DNA of 64,000 nt from DATEDA01 sp963789885 (GTDB taxonomy: Bacteria > Pseudomonadota > Gammaproteobacteria > Burkholderiales > SG8-39). The first letter of the stretch is position 1. Each line of letters begins with the position of its first letter. The translations under genes were made by a program, and so were the position numbers. Positions 28,262 through 36,809 of the stretch are shown in pieces. The DNA lies in assembly GCA_963789885.1 (NCBI GenBank), contig CAWBNB010000003.1, positions 186,001 through 250,000 on the forward strand. The letters are read 5' to 3'. The notes under the pieces were generated by a model. That model was not told the DNA's origin and ran no database searches. It saw nothing but the letters and a program-made list of their open reading frames with translations.

Positions 28262-29164
28262 ATGGGAATCGATCGCAGGGAATTCATGCGGCTCGCCGGG
28301 CTCGGCGGCGTGGTGTTCGCCTCCGGGCTGCCGGGATGGGCGCGGGCGCAACGCTACGGCACGAGCGCCGAGGAGTTCTTCTTCGTGCAGCTCTCGGACC
28401 TGCACTGGGGGTTCTCGGACCCGAAAGTGAACCCGGACTTCGCGGGCACGCTGCAGAAAGCGATCGCCGCGGTCAACGGCCTGCCCCAACAGCCGGACTT
28501 CGTGGTGTTCACCGGCGACCTGACGCACAACACCGACGACCCGCGCGAGCGCCGGCACCGGCTGGGTCAGGTCAAGGAGATGGCGGCCGAGCTCAAGGTG
28601 AAGGACCTGAAGTTCATGCCCGGCGAGCACGACGCCGCCCTCGACAACGGCAAGGCGTTCCGGGAGCTCTTCGGCGACACCCACTACACATTCGACCACA
28701 AGGGCATCCACTTCATCGCGCTCGACAACGTCTCCGACCCCTCGGCTGCGCTCGGCGAGGAGCAGCTGCGCTGGCTCGCCGCGGACCTCGCCTCGCGCGA
28801 GCGGAAGGCGCCGATCGTCGTCTTCACCCATCGCCCGCTCTTCGACCTCCTGCCGCAATGGGACTGGGCGACGCGCGACGGGGCGAAGGCGGTCGACCTG
28901 ATGATGCCGTTCGCCAATCTGACGGTCTTCTACGGGCACATCCATCAGGAGAACCACCACATGACCGGCCACATCGCTCATCACTCCGCGAAGTCGCTGA
29001 TGTTCCCGCTTCCGGCGCCCCTGTCGCAGCCGAAGCGCACGCCGCTGCCCTGGGATCCGAACGAGCCCTACAAGGGGCTCGGCTTCCGCGAGGTGGAGCT
29101 CGAGGAGCGCGGTGTGAAGGTCGCGATCGAGGAGCTGCCGGTGGTGAAGCGGGGGGCCGCATGA
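28262..29164 (+). CDS. Tat-exported metallophosphoesterase
   Basis: Calcineurin-like phosphoesterase of 300 residues exported by the Tat route: the N-terminus reads DRREFMRLAGLGGVVFASG. Dimetal motifs in order are QLSDLHWG, VVFTGDLTHN, a degenerate third block FMPGEHDA (usually GNHD; here GEHD), VVFTHRP and YGHIHQENHH. ATG 28262 follows AACAGGAGCCAACA. Its stop overlaps the start of the cupredoxin gene as ATGA, so the two are co-translated. The GNH to GEH change at the catalytic histidine loop is unusual but keeps the histidine. Substrate unknown. Confidence 0.85.
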   Translation: MGIDRREFMRLAGLGGVVFASGLPGWARAQRYGTSAEEFFFVQLSDLHWGFSDPKVNPDFAGTLQKAIAAVNGLPQQPDFVVFTGDLTHNTDDPRERRHRLGQVKEMAAELKVKDLKFMPGEHDAALDNGKAFRELFGDTHYTFDHKGIHFIALDNVSDPSAALGEEQLRWLAADLASRERKAPIVVFTHRPLFDLLPQWDWATRDGAKAVDLMMPFANLTVFYGHIHQENHHMTGHIAHHSAKSLMFPLPAPLSQPKRTPLPWDPNEPYKGLGFREVELEERGVKVAIEELPVVKRGAA

Positions 29165-29556
29165 CGGACGTCCGGTCGCGCCTGCGCGGGCGCCGCCGTG
29201 TGGCGCTCGCGCTTCCCGCCGCGGCGGTCCTTGCGCTCGGCGGGGGCTGCCTCGCCGCCGTCCAGGCCGCGCCCAAGGAGCGGGTGATCAAACTCACGGT
29301 GAAGCGCTTCGAGTACTCGCAGAAGGAGATCGTGCTGAAGCGCGGCCAGCCGGTAGTCATCGAGATCACCTCGCTCGACGTGCCCCACGGCTTCAGCGTG
29401 CCGGACTTCCACGCCCGCGCCGACATCGTGCTCCCGGGCAAGGTGACGCGCGTCAAGTTCACCCCGGACCGGGAGGGCACGTTTACGTACCTCTGCGACA
29501 TCTTCTGCGGGACCGACCATGAACGGGTGGAAGGCCGGTTCATCGTGCGCAGCTAG
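29161..29556 (+). CDS. Cupredoxin, CoxII/CuA-like
   Basis: Exported or membrane-anchored cupredoxin of 131 residues. A basic N-terminus and hydrophobic stretch (about 13-36, with GGGCLAA as a possible lipobox) precede the beta-barrel. Copper-site residues are the histidine in VPHGFSVPDF and the loop CDIFCGTDHERVEG, giving Cys-x3-Cys and His as in the CuA centre of cytochrome c oxidase subunit II. The methionine normally four residues after that histidine is absent here, so a CuA site, if formed, would have a changed axial ligand. Neighbouring SCO1 supports a copper-related role. Confidence 0.8.
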   Translation: MTDVRSRLRGRRRVALALPAAAVLALGGGCLAAVQAAPKERVIKLTVKRFEYSQKEIVLKRGQPVVIEITSLDVPHGFSVPDFHARADIVLPGKVTRVKFTPDREGTFTYLCDIFCGTDHERVEGRFIVRS

Positions 29557-29580
29557 CGGCGTCGCGGCAGGCGGGGCAGC

Positions 29581-29826
29581 GTGCAGTCACTCGATGCGAT
29601 CACGGCCTCGCTCGTCGCGGTTTTCCTCGCGGAGATGGGCGACAAGACACAGTTCCTCGCGCTTCTCCTCGGCGCGTGTTTCCGCGCGCCCCTGCCGGTC
29701 ATCACCGGCATCGCCCTCGCCACCTCAGCGAACCATGCTGCAGCAGCAGGCCCGCTAGCCCTAGTTGGTGGACGCAAAAGGGGCCACAGCCTGCCACAGC
29801 CTCTTTTGAATCCTCAATTCCAGTGA
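29581..29826 (+). pseudogene. GDT1/TMEM165 (UPF0016) family transporter, truncated after first repeat half
   Basis: The frame opens at GTG 29581 with the GDT1 signature: FLAEMGDKTQFLALLLG (the E-x-GDKT motif) and a second membrane segment, then TSANHAAAAGPLALVG. After about residue 62 the sequence leaves the family and ends at 29826 with 81 residues; full members have about 190 and two E-x-GDK repeats. The family moves Mn2+ or Ca2+ out of the cytosol. A terminator-like hairpin lies in the abnormal tail, so the deletion probably joined the gene start to an intergenic region. Confidence 0.65.
29776..29807. terminator. Hairpin with T-rich arm, likely terminator
   Basis: AAAAGGGGC (29776-29784) pairs with GCCTCTTTT (29799-29807) over nine positions with one G-U wobble; the loop is 14 bases. 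A- and T-rich ends on each arm allow it to work in both directions, fitting its place between the truncated GDT1 gene and the convergent SCO1 gene. Confidence 0.5.
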
Positions 29827-29832
29827 CGCGCC

Positions 29833-30459
29833 TCAGCGCTTCCCGCCGTTCTCGTTTGGGCGCGCTCCGCCTGCGGCCAGCAGCAGCTCGACGTCGTGCG
29901 CGAGCGCATCCGGACCCTCCCCGAGCTTCGCGAAAAGCCGTAAGCGCCCCCGCGGGTCGTAGATGTAACTCCCCGCGGTGTGATCCATCGAGTAGCTCCC
30001 GGGGGTTGTCCCCGGCACTTTTTCGTAGAGAACCTTGAACTCCTTCGCCGTACGGGCGGTCGCCTCGGCGTTGCCGTAGAGCCCGAGGAAGCTCGGATCG
30101 AACGCCGGCACATAGGTCGCGAGCAGCTCCGGCGTGTCGCGCTCCGGATCGATCGTCACGAACAGGACCTGCAACCGATCGCCGTCCGGCCCGAGCTTGA
30201 CCTTCGCGAGCTTCATCTCGGCGAGCGTCGTCGGGCAGACGTCGGGGCAGCGGGTGTACCCGAAGAACATGACGACGGCTTTCCCTTTGAAGTCCGCCAG
30301 CGTGCGCGGCGTGCCCGTGTGATCGGTGAGATCCAGCTCGCGGCCGAAATCGGCACCTGTAATGTCGACGCTGTTGAAGGAAGGTCGGCCCGTGCCGCAG
30401 GCCGCCAGCGCGACCGCCGCGGCGACTGCCCCGATCAGGGACTTGAACGAAGCACTCAT
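29833..30459 (-). CDS. SCO1/SenC copper chaperone
   Basis: Thioredoxin-fold copper chaperone of 208 residues used in assembly of the CuA centre of cytochrome oxidase. An N-terminal lipoprotein signal ends AALAACG (cysteine near residue 21). The copper-binding TRCPDVCPTT (C-x3-C) and histidine in SMDHTAGSYI are all present, as is FVTIDPERDTP typical of SCO proteins. It is convergent with the cupredoxin/GDT1 genes, making a small copper-associated cluster with a CuA-like protein, though no oxidase genes are in the window. Confidence 0.9.
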   Translation of the reverse strand: MSASFKSLIGAVAAAVALAACGTGRPSFNSVDITGADFGRELDLTDHTGTPRTLADFKGKAVVMFFGYTRCPDVCPTTLAEMKLAKVKLGPDGDRLQVLFVTIDPERDTPELLATYVPAFDPSFLGLYGNAEATARTAKEFKVLYEKVPGTTPGSYSMDHTAGSYIYDPRGRLRLFAKLGEGPDALAHDVELLLAAGGARPNENGGKR

Positions 30460-30534
30460 GAGGTCACCAAGTGGATGGCACCGTTGCGATTCACGGGCGT
30501 GTCCGGACTCGAAGCGGGGCGACGCCGCGCCGGA

Positions 30535-30810
30535 TTAGGCGCCGCGCGCGATCCCGTACTCCCCCGGCGGCAAGACGCCCGCCCGGCAGAGACCGTTAAG
30601 GATCTGGTGCACGGCGACGAACCGCTGCATGCCGCGCAGCCAAGCCTCGAACTGGCGGTCGAGAAAAGGGTCGGGCCCGCCGTGGACGAACGTCACCACC
30701 GGCGACCGCCGCGCATTCAACCCGAGCTCTGCCTCGACGGAGAACTGGTGTTTCTCCGCAAAGGTGTCGCGGACGAGGCGCTCGAGCTCGCGCGTTTCGA
30801 TGAGCTTCAC
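30535..30810 (-). CDS. Small conserved hypothetical protein with an FVHGGPDPFLD motif
   Basis: A 91-residue soluble protein. GTG 30810 is preceded by AAGGAGAAGCGAAGC, which sets the start; the longer ATG frame upstream is not family-like. The central VTFVHGGPDPFLDRQFEAWL and the C-terminal LCRAGVLPPGEYGIA resemble an uncharacterised small betaproteobacterial family I know only as hypothetical. No known catalytic motif is visible. It sits upstream of the SCO1 gene on the same strand, separated by about 75 bases. Confidence 0.55.
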   Translation of the reverse strand: MKLIETRELERLVRDTFAEKHQFSVEAELGLNARRSPVVTFVHGGPDPFLDRQFEAWLRGMQRFVAVHQILNGLCRAGVLPPGEYGIARGA

Positions 30811-31155
30811 GCTTCGCTTCTCCTTCGGCCGACCGTCAAGGCGCCACGGCTTGTCGTACCGCCGTCCGGGCGCTGCGGCCACTCTCCACGATAGACCGTC
30901 GGCTCGTTCCGCCTATTCCACAGAGCGGCCTGAGTTCGACCAGCGCCGGCGGCGAGCGGGTGGCCGAGGAAGGTCGCACCCAGTGCCTAGGGCTCGCAGG
31001 GCGCCGTCCCCGGCAGCGAAGCGGATTCTTCGAATCTCGGTGCGTGAACGCACTTTCAGTACCAATCCGCGCTCCTATAGTTCGCTCGCGCTGTTCGACG
31101 CCGAACAGTGAATCCAATGACCGATGTCCAACTTACTTGATAAAGGAACCTGATC
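30811..31155. other. Intergenic, promoter region of the first small secreted protein
   Basis: About 345 bases. TATAGT at roughly 31076-31081 could be a -10 element for the small gene at 31156, but the -35 position has no good match. Nothing else is recognised. Confidence 0.25.
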
Positions 31156-31389
31156 ATGAAACGCAGTCTGATTGCCGTGGCCCTCACCGGCCTGTTTGTC
31201 AACGCCGCCTTCGCGACCCCCACCCTGAACGGGGACGACAGCTACGATGCGGTGCACCTCATCGCCCCGAAGAGCACTTCCCAAATGGGCTCCGAGCAGT
31301 CGTGGGGCCTGATCCAGTCGGATTCGCGGACCGTGGAGGCGTACGGTCTGATCAACGACGCGACGCGCCCTTACTACCTTGCTCCGTAA
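31156..31389 (+). CDS. Small secreted protein with C-terminal YGLIND-x2-R-x-YY-x-AP motif (copy A)
   Basis: A 77-residue protein with an N-terminal signal peptide (MKRSLIAVALTGLFVNAAFA) and a mature part of about 57 residues. ATG 31156 follows AAAGGAACCTGATC. The C-terminus is AYGLINDATRPYYLAP. The same ending, YGLIND-x2-R-x-YY-x-AP, closes the second small protein at 34301-34528, and nothing else is shared apart from the signal. No cysteines or known domain. I do not recognise the family. It is convergent with the cyclase gene. Function unknown; a secreted or periplasmic peptide is inferred. Confidence 0.7.
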   Translation: MKRSLIAVALTGLFVNAAFATPTLNGDDSYDAVHLIAPKSTSQMGSEQSWGLIQSDSRTVEAYGLINDATRPYYLAP

Positions 31390-31534
31390 GCCGGGCGCCC
31401 CATAACCACGCGGCCGAGGCTGAAGTCTTGACCACAAGGGCTCGAGGATCCTCTCGAGCGCCTTGTGGCTCTTGACCCGCCCGCACATCTGCTCGATTCG
31501 AGGCCGGCAGGCATCACCGCGATTCGTGACGTGG

Positions 31535-33291
31535 TCACCCCGGCAAGGCCACCGCGCGATCCCGCTCGTTGGTTTCCAAGGGCACCATCTTCAGGCGACT
31601 TGGCGACAGCGCCGCGGCGATTGCCTCGATCTCGCGGACCACGTGAACCTCGAGCGCTGTCGCGCGTCCACGCACCTTCGCGCTCGCCAGCCCGACTCCC
31701 TCGATCCCGGAAAGGTCGACGAGCAGCGTACTCGCGCACCGCCGACGAGAGCACCAGGCGTGCACGAAACTCCTTGGTGAGCTCCTGCAGCCGGCTCGCG
31801 GTGTTGACCGTGTTGCCGGTCGCCGACAGCGTCCGCACGTCCTGGTAACCGAACTCGCCGATCACCACCCGGCCGGCGTCGATCCCGATGCCGAAGTCGA
31901 ACGCCTTGAAGCCGTCCCGCTCGAGCCCCTGATTGAGGCGCGCCATCGCTCGCGAAATGTCCACTGCAGCGCCGAGCGCCTGTCGGCACGCGCGGCGCGG
32001 ATCCGCTTCCTGGCCGAAGATCGCCATCACGCCATCACCGATGAACTGGTTCGCAATGCCGCCGTTCCTGCGCACGGCCGTGCCGACGGTCTCGAAGTAG
32101 CGGTTCAGCACATACACCAGGTCGAACGGGAGATAGCCCTCGGCGCGCCCGGTCCAGCCGCGCAGATCGATGAACAGGATCGCGACTTCGCGCTCGACGC
32201 CGAAGGACACGTCGATGGCGTCTTCGGCGCGGCCAACCGGCCGGGCGAGCTCGACCAGCGGCACTACCGCAAGGTCCGCGCTCGGCCGAAGCTGGCATGC
32301 GAGCCTGACCTTCTCCGGTGCGCCGATCCGCGCCAGCGTGCGCTGCTCGTCCGCCCCCGGACGAGGAAGCTCGCGCGTCGCGCTTGCAATGCGCACGCGA
32401 CAGGTCGAGCACCGGCCACGCCCCCCGCACACGGAGGTATGAGGGATCCCGGCCATGCGGCTCGCTTCGAGAACGCTGAAGCCCTGCGGCACTGTCACCG
32501 CGCGACCGCCCGGATAGTGCACGGTGACGTGCGCATGCAGCAGGCGTTCCAGCGCGTTTCGAATCACCATCGCACCGATGAGCCCCCCAAGTACGCAGGC
32601 GTAGCCCCATTCGATCGCAGACTCCATCGTCTTCAGGGTGCCACGCTCGCGCGAGGTCAGCGTGAAGAGCGGCGCCATGTGCTCATCGAACCACATCCGG
32701 TCACGGGCGAGGAGCGCGAGCTCGCGCCCGATGCTCCAGAAGCCGAGGAGCGCGAGCGCCGGGAGCGCGATCGCGAGCACCAGTAACAGCGTCCGGTAGC
32801 GCGGGTACCAGCCGCGGTAGCGCAGCAGGAAGTGCAGTCCAAGGCACCCGTGCGCCCAGACCACGCCGAGCATCGCCGCTTGTCGCAGGCCCTGCGCCGG
32901 CTGCCACAGGTTCCACACCACCCGTGCGTAGCTGTCGACCTGGCCGTAGAGCTCGAAGGCGATTCTGGTGTTCTTGATGTGGTCCAGCAGCAACAGCGGG
33001 ATCGCCAGGCCGAACGCCATCTGCATCAGCTCGCGAACTGGAATACGCAGCGTTCTCCGCCGGTAGACAGCGTAGAGGCCAAGCGCAAAATGGACGAGCA
33101 GCGCCCCATAAAGGAAGAACGTCGAGACCGGGTTGCGCCACGTCGCGAGAAAGACCCGGCGGGCTTCCTCCGCCGCCTGGAGCGAGATGACGCCGGCGGC
33201 GTGGTTCGCAAGGTGAGTGAACACGTAAGCGAACAGGATCAGGCCCGACAAAAGTCGAAGCCTGACGGACTGTAATTGATGGTATTTGCAT
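31535..33291 (-). pseudogene. CyaC-like membrane adenylate cyclase with 2Fe-2S ferredoxin domain (two frameshifts)
   Basis: Class III adenylate/guanylate cyclase, 584 residues after repair. It starts at ATG 33291 with PSITVRQ, then one extra base near 33261 shifts into LRLLSGLILFAYVFTHLANH. The N-terminal six-helix membrane domain resembles succinate dehydrogenase cytochrome b and has histidines placed to bind heme, as described for Sinorhizobium CyaC. A ferredoxin domain follows with CGGRGRCSTC and a distal RLACQ cysteine. The cyclase domain has metal aspartates in LFIDLRGWT and GDGVMAIFG and the ATGNTVNTASRL segment. A second extra base near 31727 precedes the C-terminal LLVDLSGIEGVGLASAKVRG. 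The layout suggests redox control of cAMP synthesis. Confidence 0.82.
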
Positions 33292-33395
33292 CGGAGAACG
33301 GTATGGCGTCCCTCTGCCTAGACCGAAAGACCACGCCCCCTATTCCCATGCCGTCGCGCGCCGTGACAGCGGAGGTCGGAGATGACAGAAACGTC

Positions 33396-34124
33396 ATGGA
33401 CGAGCGCCCGACGCCGGCGACCCGCGGCGGGCCTTCCGGCTTCGGCCTGCGCAAGATCGCCCTGCTTGCCGGGCTCGAGCAGCACGAGCTCGATGAGATC
33501 GCGGCGCGTTGCGCGTGGCGCACCTACCGCGTCGGCCAGACCGTCATTTCGCGGGAGTCGAGCGACCGCGACGTCTACCTGATCGTTTCAGGCGCGGTTC
33601 GCGTGACCACTTACGCGATGTCCGGACGGCAGACGACTTTCCGCGACGTCAGGGCGGGCGACGCCTTCGGCGAGCTCGCGGCGATCGACGGCAATCCCCG
33701 TTCCGCCGACGTCGTCGCGATCGGCGACACGCTTCTCGCGTCGATGACCCCCGGCGTCTTCCGGAATCTGCTGCACGACAAGCCTGCGATCGCCGAGCGC
33801 GTACTCGCGCGCATGTGCGACCTCGTCCGTCAACTCTCCGAACGCCTGGTAGACCTCGGCACGCTGGACGTACAGAACCGACTCACCGGCGAGCTCCTCA
33901 AGCTCGCCCGCGCGGGCCGCGTCGAGGGGAACGTCGCGACCATCGATCCGGCGCCGAAGCACGCTGACATCGCGAGCCAGGTGAGCACCTACCGCGAGCA
34001 GGTGACGCGCGAGCTCTCGGCGCTCGCGAAAGCCGGCGTCCTCGAGCGCACGGGGCGTGCGCTCGTCGTGCGCGACCTCGCGCGACTTACGCGCCTGGCC
34101 GCGGCGGCGCGCAGCCGCGCGTGA
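33396..34124 (+). CDS. Crp/Fnr family transcription regulator
   Basis: DNA-binding regulator of 242 residues. The cyclic-nucleotide-binding fold covers about residues 20-140, with VGQTVISRESSDRDVYLIVS, and the phosphate-binding-like DAFGELAAIDGNPRSADVVA. A long linker helix and the winged helix follow, with the recognition region VSTYREQVTRELSALAKAGV near 200-220. The nucleotide cassette GELAAIDGxPRSA fits cAMP binding. No Fe-S cysteines, so it is a Crp, not Fnr, type. It diverges from the adenylate cyclase gene across about 100 bases, suggesting a cAMP-responsive pair. Two upstream in-frame starts (33348, 33276) are possible but lack ribosome sites. Confidence 0.85.
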   Translation: MDERPTPATRGGPSGFGLRKIALLAGLEQHELDEIAARCAWRTYRVGQTVISRESSDRDVYLIVSGAVRVTTYAMSGRQTTFRDVRAGDAFGELAAIDGNPRSADVVAIGDTLLASMTPGVFRNLLHDKPAIAERVLARMCDLVRQLSERLVDLGTLDVQNRLTGELLKLARAGRVEGNVATIDPAPKHADIASQVSTYREQVTRELSALAKAGVLERTGRALVVRDLARLTRLAAAARSRA

Positions 34125-34300
34125 GCCCCGCGGCCAGCCTCTCCGCGCCGAATCCCGCTTCGATTTCGAATACGCGAGCCCGCGGTGGACCACGCTCGCG
34201 CGCGGACGTGATGCGCGCGCGACGCAGCGCCGGTCGGGATTCGAAGCGCGTCCCGGGCGGACACGCCCGGAACGCGCTTCGACGACAGGCGTCGCCCGTC

Positions 34301-34528
34301 TTACGGCGCAAAGTAGTAGGTGCGGCCCGGATCGTTGATCAGGCCGTAGGACGCCGCCGGCAGGCGCTCCTGCCCGGGCACGGGCACGAAGCTCGTCCGA
34401 TCGTCGGACGTGGCTCCCATCGGGGCGGACATGCCGTCGCCCCCGCCGGCGGCGGCGGGCGTGTCCGCGAACGCGATACCGTTGAGGGCGGTCAGTGCGA
34501 GTACAGCGATTGCGAGTTGCCGTTTCAT
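34301..34528 (-). CDS. Small secreted protein with C-terminal YGLIND-x2-R-x-YY-x-AP motif (copy B)
   Basis: A 75-residue protein starting at ATG 34528 after GAAGGAGTAGCAAGC. The signal peptide is MKRQLAIAVLALTALNGIAFA; the mature part is glycine/alanine-rich with SAPMGATSDDRTSFVPV in the middle. The last residues, SYGLINDPGRTYYFAP, match the end of the protein at 31156-31389 at 10 of the 15 positions from YGLIND to the C-terminus, while the middles differ. It lies convergent with the Crp-family gene. The pair brackets the cyclase/Crp genes. Family unrecognised. Confidence 0.7.
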   Translation of the reverse strand: MKRQLAIAVLALTALNGIAFADTPAAAGGGDGMSAPMGATSDDRTSFVPVPGQERLPAASYGLINDPGRTYYFAP

Positions 34529-34985
34529 GCTTGCTACTCCTTCATGTGAAAGACTCGTTGGATAGATCGATGACTCGTTCGCGACGTTGACGACGCGGAT
34601 TTCGTCATCGGCCGATTGCACCGCCCAGGCGCCCAGCGCGCGAAGCGCGCGACACTCGCCGAAAGCGGTGCGCTCCGGGGCAGTCGTTTGCGACGGCTTT
34701 GCTGCGACGATCGAAATCGACCGGCTCCCGAGGTGTCGTCAGCTTAGGCGGCGAGCGCGCCCGCGGAAGTGCGCTAGCGCACCGGCGCCGAGCGTCTCCT
34801 CGGCGGCAGCGAACGTACGACCTCGCGAGTCGGCTTGGGCCAAATCGCTTGTTGCGGCAGACCACGATCGATCTGCGGAAATCTCTGGCACAGTCTCGAC
34901 CTCCGCGTCCGATAATCCGCGCTTCCAGCCCTTCCTGAGGTGCGGGGGATCGAGTGTTCGAATCGCTTCGCCCCGAACAAATTCG
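34529..34985. other. Intergenic, nothing recognised
   Basis: About 450 bases between the divergent small-protein gene and the DMT permease gene. A T-arm-like stretch GTGTTCGAATCGC near 34948-34961 is not part of a foldable tRNA. No conserved frame or clear promoter is visible. Confidence 0.25.
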
Positions 34986-36062
34986 ATGATCGACCTCCGG
35001 ATCCAACGCTACGCCCTGCTCGCGCTCGCGGCGGCGGCACTATTCGGCGCGAGCACTCCGCTCGCGAAGCTGCTGCTCGGCGCGGTACCTCCGCTCGTGC
35101 TCGCGGGCCTGCTTTATCTCGGTAGCGGGCTCGGCCTCGGTGCAGTGATCGCTGCACGCCGCGCGTTCGGGCTCGGGCGCGCGGGCGGTTCTTCCCGGGC
35201 CGAGGCGCCGATCGGGCGCGCCGACTTGGCTTGGCTCGCAGGCGCGATCGTCGCCGGTGGCATCCTGGCGCCGGCGGTGCTGCTGTGGGGACTTGCCGGG
35301 ACGACGGCTTCCAGCGCCTCGCTGCTGCTCAACTTCGAAGGGGTGATCACGACGCTGATCGCCGCGCTCCTGTTCCGCGAGGCGGTCGGGCGCCGCGTGT
35401 GGCTCGCTGCGCTGGTCATGCTCGTCGCCGGGACCCTGCTTGTCCACGATCCTGGCGAGCCGCTGAGGTTCTCGGCGCACGCGCTCGGGATCGTCGCCGC
35501 CTGCCTGCTCTGGGCGCTCGACAACAATCTCACGCGCAAGATCGCCGCGGCAGACCCGGTGCAGATCGCGGGCATCAAGGGCATCACGGCGGGCGCAACG
35601 AACCTCGCGGTCGGCTTGGGGGCAGGGGGTGCGCTCCCCGGCGTCCCGACGCTCGCTGCGGCGGCGGCGATCGGCTTCGCGAGCTATGGGGTGAGCCTGG
35701 TGCTCTTCATCTACGCGCTCCGGCATCTCGGGGCCGCGCGCACCGCCGCGCACTTCAGCACCGCGCCTTTCATCGGCGCCGCGCTCGCGGTGCCGCTGCT
35801 CGGCGAGCCGGTGACGTCGACGCTGGTCGCCGCCGCGGCGCTGATGGCGCTCGCGACCTGGCTCGTCCTCACCGAGACCCACGAGCACGAGCACACGCAT
35901 GGCAGCATGACTCATACGCACCGGCATTCTCACGACGAGCATCACCGGCACGCGCATCGCGGCGACGAAGGACCGGAGCCGCATGCCCACGAGCACGTTC
36001 ACGAGCCGCTGACGCACCGCCATCCGCACCTGCCCGACCTGCACCATCGGCACGGGCACTGA
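34986..36062 (+). CDS. EamA/DMT-family permease with a histidine-rich C-terminal tail
   Basis: Inner-membrane transporter of 358 residues with two EamA repeats and about ten helices (LLLNFEGVITTLIAALLFRE ends the first repeat; FSTAPFIGAALAVPLLGEPV lies in the second). The last ~60 residues hold 23 histidines in alternating HxH patterns, a metal-binding tail rarely seen in plain DMT proteins. ATG 34986 is the first codon before the membrane part. The next gene also encodes a histidine-rich protein and is followed by a TonB receptor, so a role in Zn2+, Ni2+ or Co2+ handling is inferred. Whether it moves the metal itself or a metallophore is open. Confidence 0.8.
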   Translation: MIDLRIQRYALLALAAAALFGASTPLAKLLLGAVPPLVLAGLLYLGSGLGLGAVIAARRAFGLGRAGGSSRAEAPIGRADLAWLAGAIVAGGILAPAVLLWGLAGTTASSASLLLNFEGVITTLIAALLFREAVGRRVWLAALVMLVAGTLLVHDPGEPLRFSAHALGIVAACLLWALDNNLTRKIAAADPVQIAGIKGITAGATNLAVGLGAGGALPGVPTLAAAAAIGFASYGVSLVLFIYALRHLGAARTAAHFSTAPFIGAALAVPLLGEPVTSTLVAAAALMALATWLVLTETHEHEHTHGSMTHTHRHSHDEHHRHAHRGDEGPEPHAHEHVHEPLTHRHPHLPDLHHRHGH

Positions 36063-36282
36063 GGGCGCGATCCGGCGACGGGCTGTACCGCATCGCCGCC
36101 GCGCCTCTTGCACGGCGCGAGCGTCTTCGGCTTGAGGTATTGACGCGTCCCCGTGGGCGTATCATCCGTCGACCCGCGTGATGAGACTCGCGTTAGCGAC
36201 GGGCTGTTCGGCGGAGAGGGCAGGTGAGAGGCAGGAAGGCGGTCGCGGAGTTGCGCTCGGCGAAGGACGCCGCGGGGGCCGG

Positions 36283-36717
36283 ATGAGCGGCGCCACGGTC
36301 AGGCGTTCGCGCCGGGCGGTGACGCGGTTGCTGCTGCTCGTCCTGCCCTTTCACGCATTGATCGCCGTGTACCTGGATCTCCGGGGCCCTGCGCATTTCC
36401 ATGACCACCACGAGCTCGATGACCACGATCACGGCCACCCGCATCGCCACGATCACGGCACTGTGCAGCGCCACTACCACCCCGCCTTCGATGAGAGCGT
36501 CGTAACGGTCGAGGGCGGCGCGGTCCTCGACCCGCACGCGCTGGAGGAGGGTGCCTCGTCCGGCTGGTCGGCGACGATGTGCGTGGCGCTGGTATCGGCT
36601 GGTCCCTCCCTGCAACTCCCCCGGCTGACGGACGGCATCGTCCCGGAACGGGAGCCCCGCCTGCAGACCCGCTTCCTCGGGCGTCTCGAGCGCCCGCCCC
36701 GCTACCCCCGCGCCTAG
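36283..36717 (+). CDS. Small histidine-rich membrane-anchored protein
   Basis: A 144-residue protein starting at ATG 36283. One hydrophobic segment (RLLLLVLPFHALIAVYLDL, about residues 16-34) is followed by a metal-binding run with 12 histidines (HFHDHHELDDHDHGHPHRHD), then a hydrophobic/proline-rich tail. The topology suggests a periplasmic metal-binding face. It lies between the His-tailed DMT permease and the TonB receptor. No named family is recognised; similar proteins accompany predicted zinc or nickel TonB receptors. Longer upstream starts give arginine/glycine-rich non-family sequence. Confidence 0.65.
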   Translation: MSGATVRRSRRAVTRLLLLVLPFHALIAVYLDLRGPAHFHDHHELDDHDHGHPHRHDHGTVQRHYHPAFDESVVTVEGGAVLDPHALEEGASSGWSATMCVALVSAGPSLQLPRLTDGIVPEREPRLQTRFLGRLERPPRYPRA

Positions 36718-36809
36718 CGTTTCGAGCGGTCCGTCGCCCGTTGCGGTCGTGGGCGACGCGTCACCGCTGTCGACCGGAACCGGCCGGAACGACGCTCGTC
36801 CCGATTCCG

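Noticed and set aside
34940..34980. tRNA-like T-arm GTGTTCGAATCGC
   Set aside because: No matching acceptor, D-arm or anticodon arm can be folded around it, and no CCA end is present.
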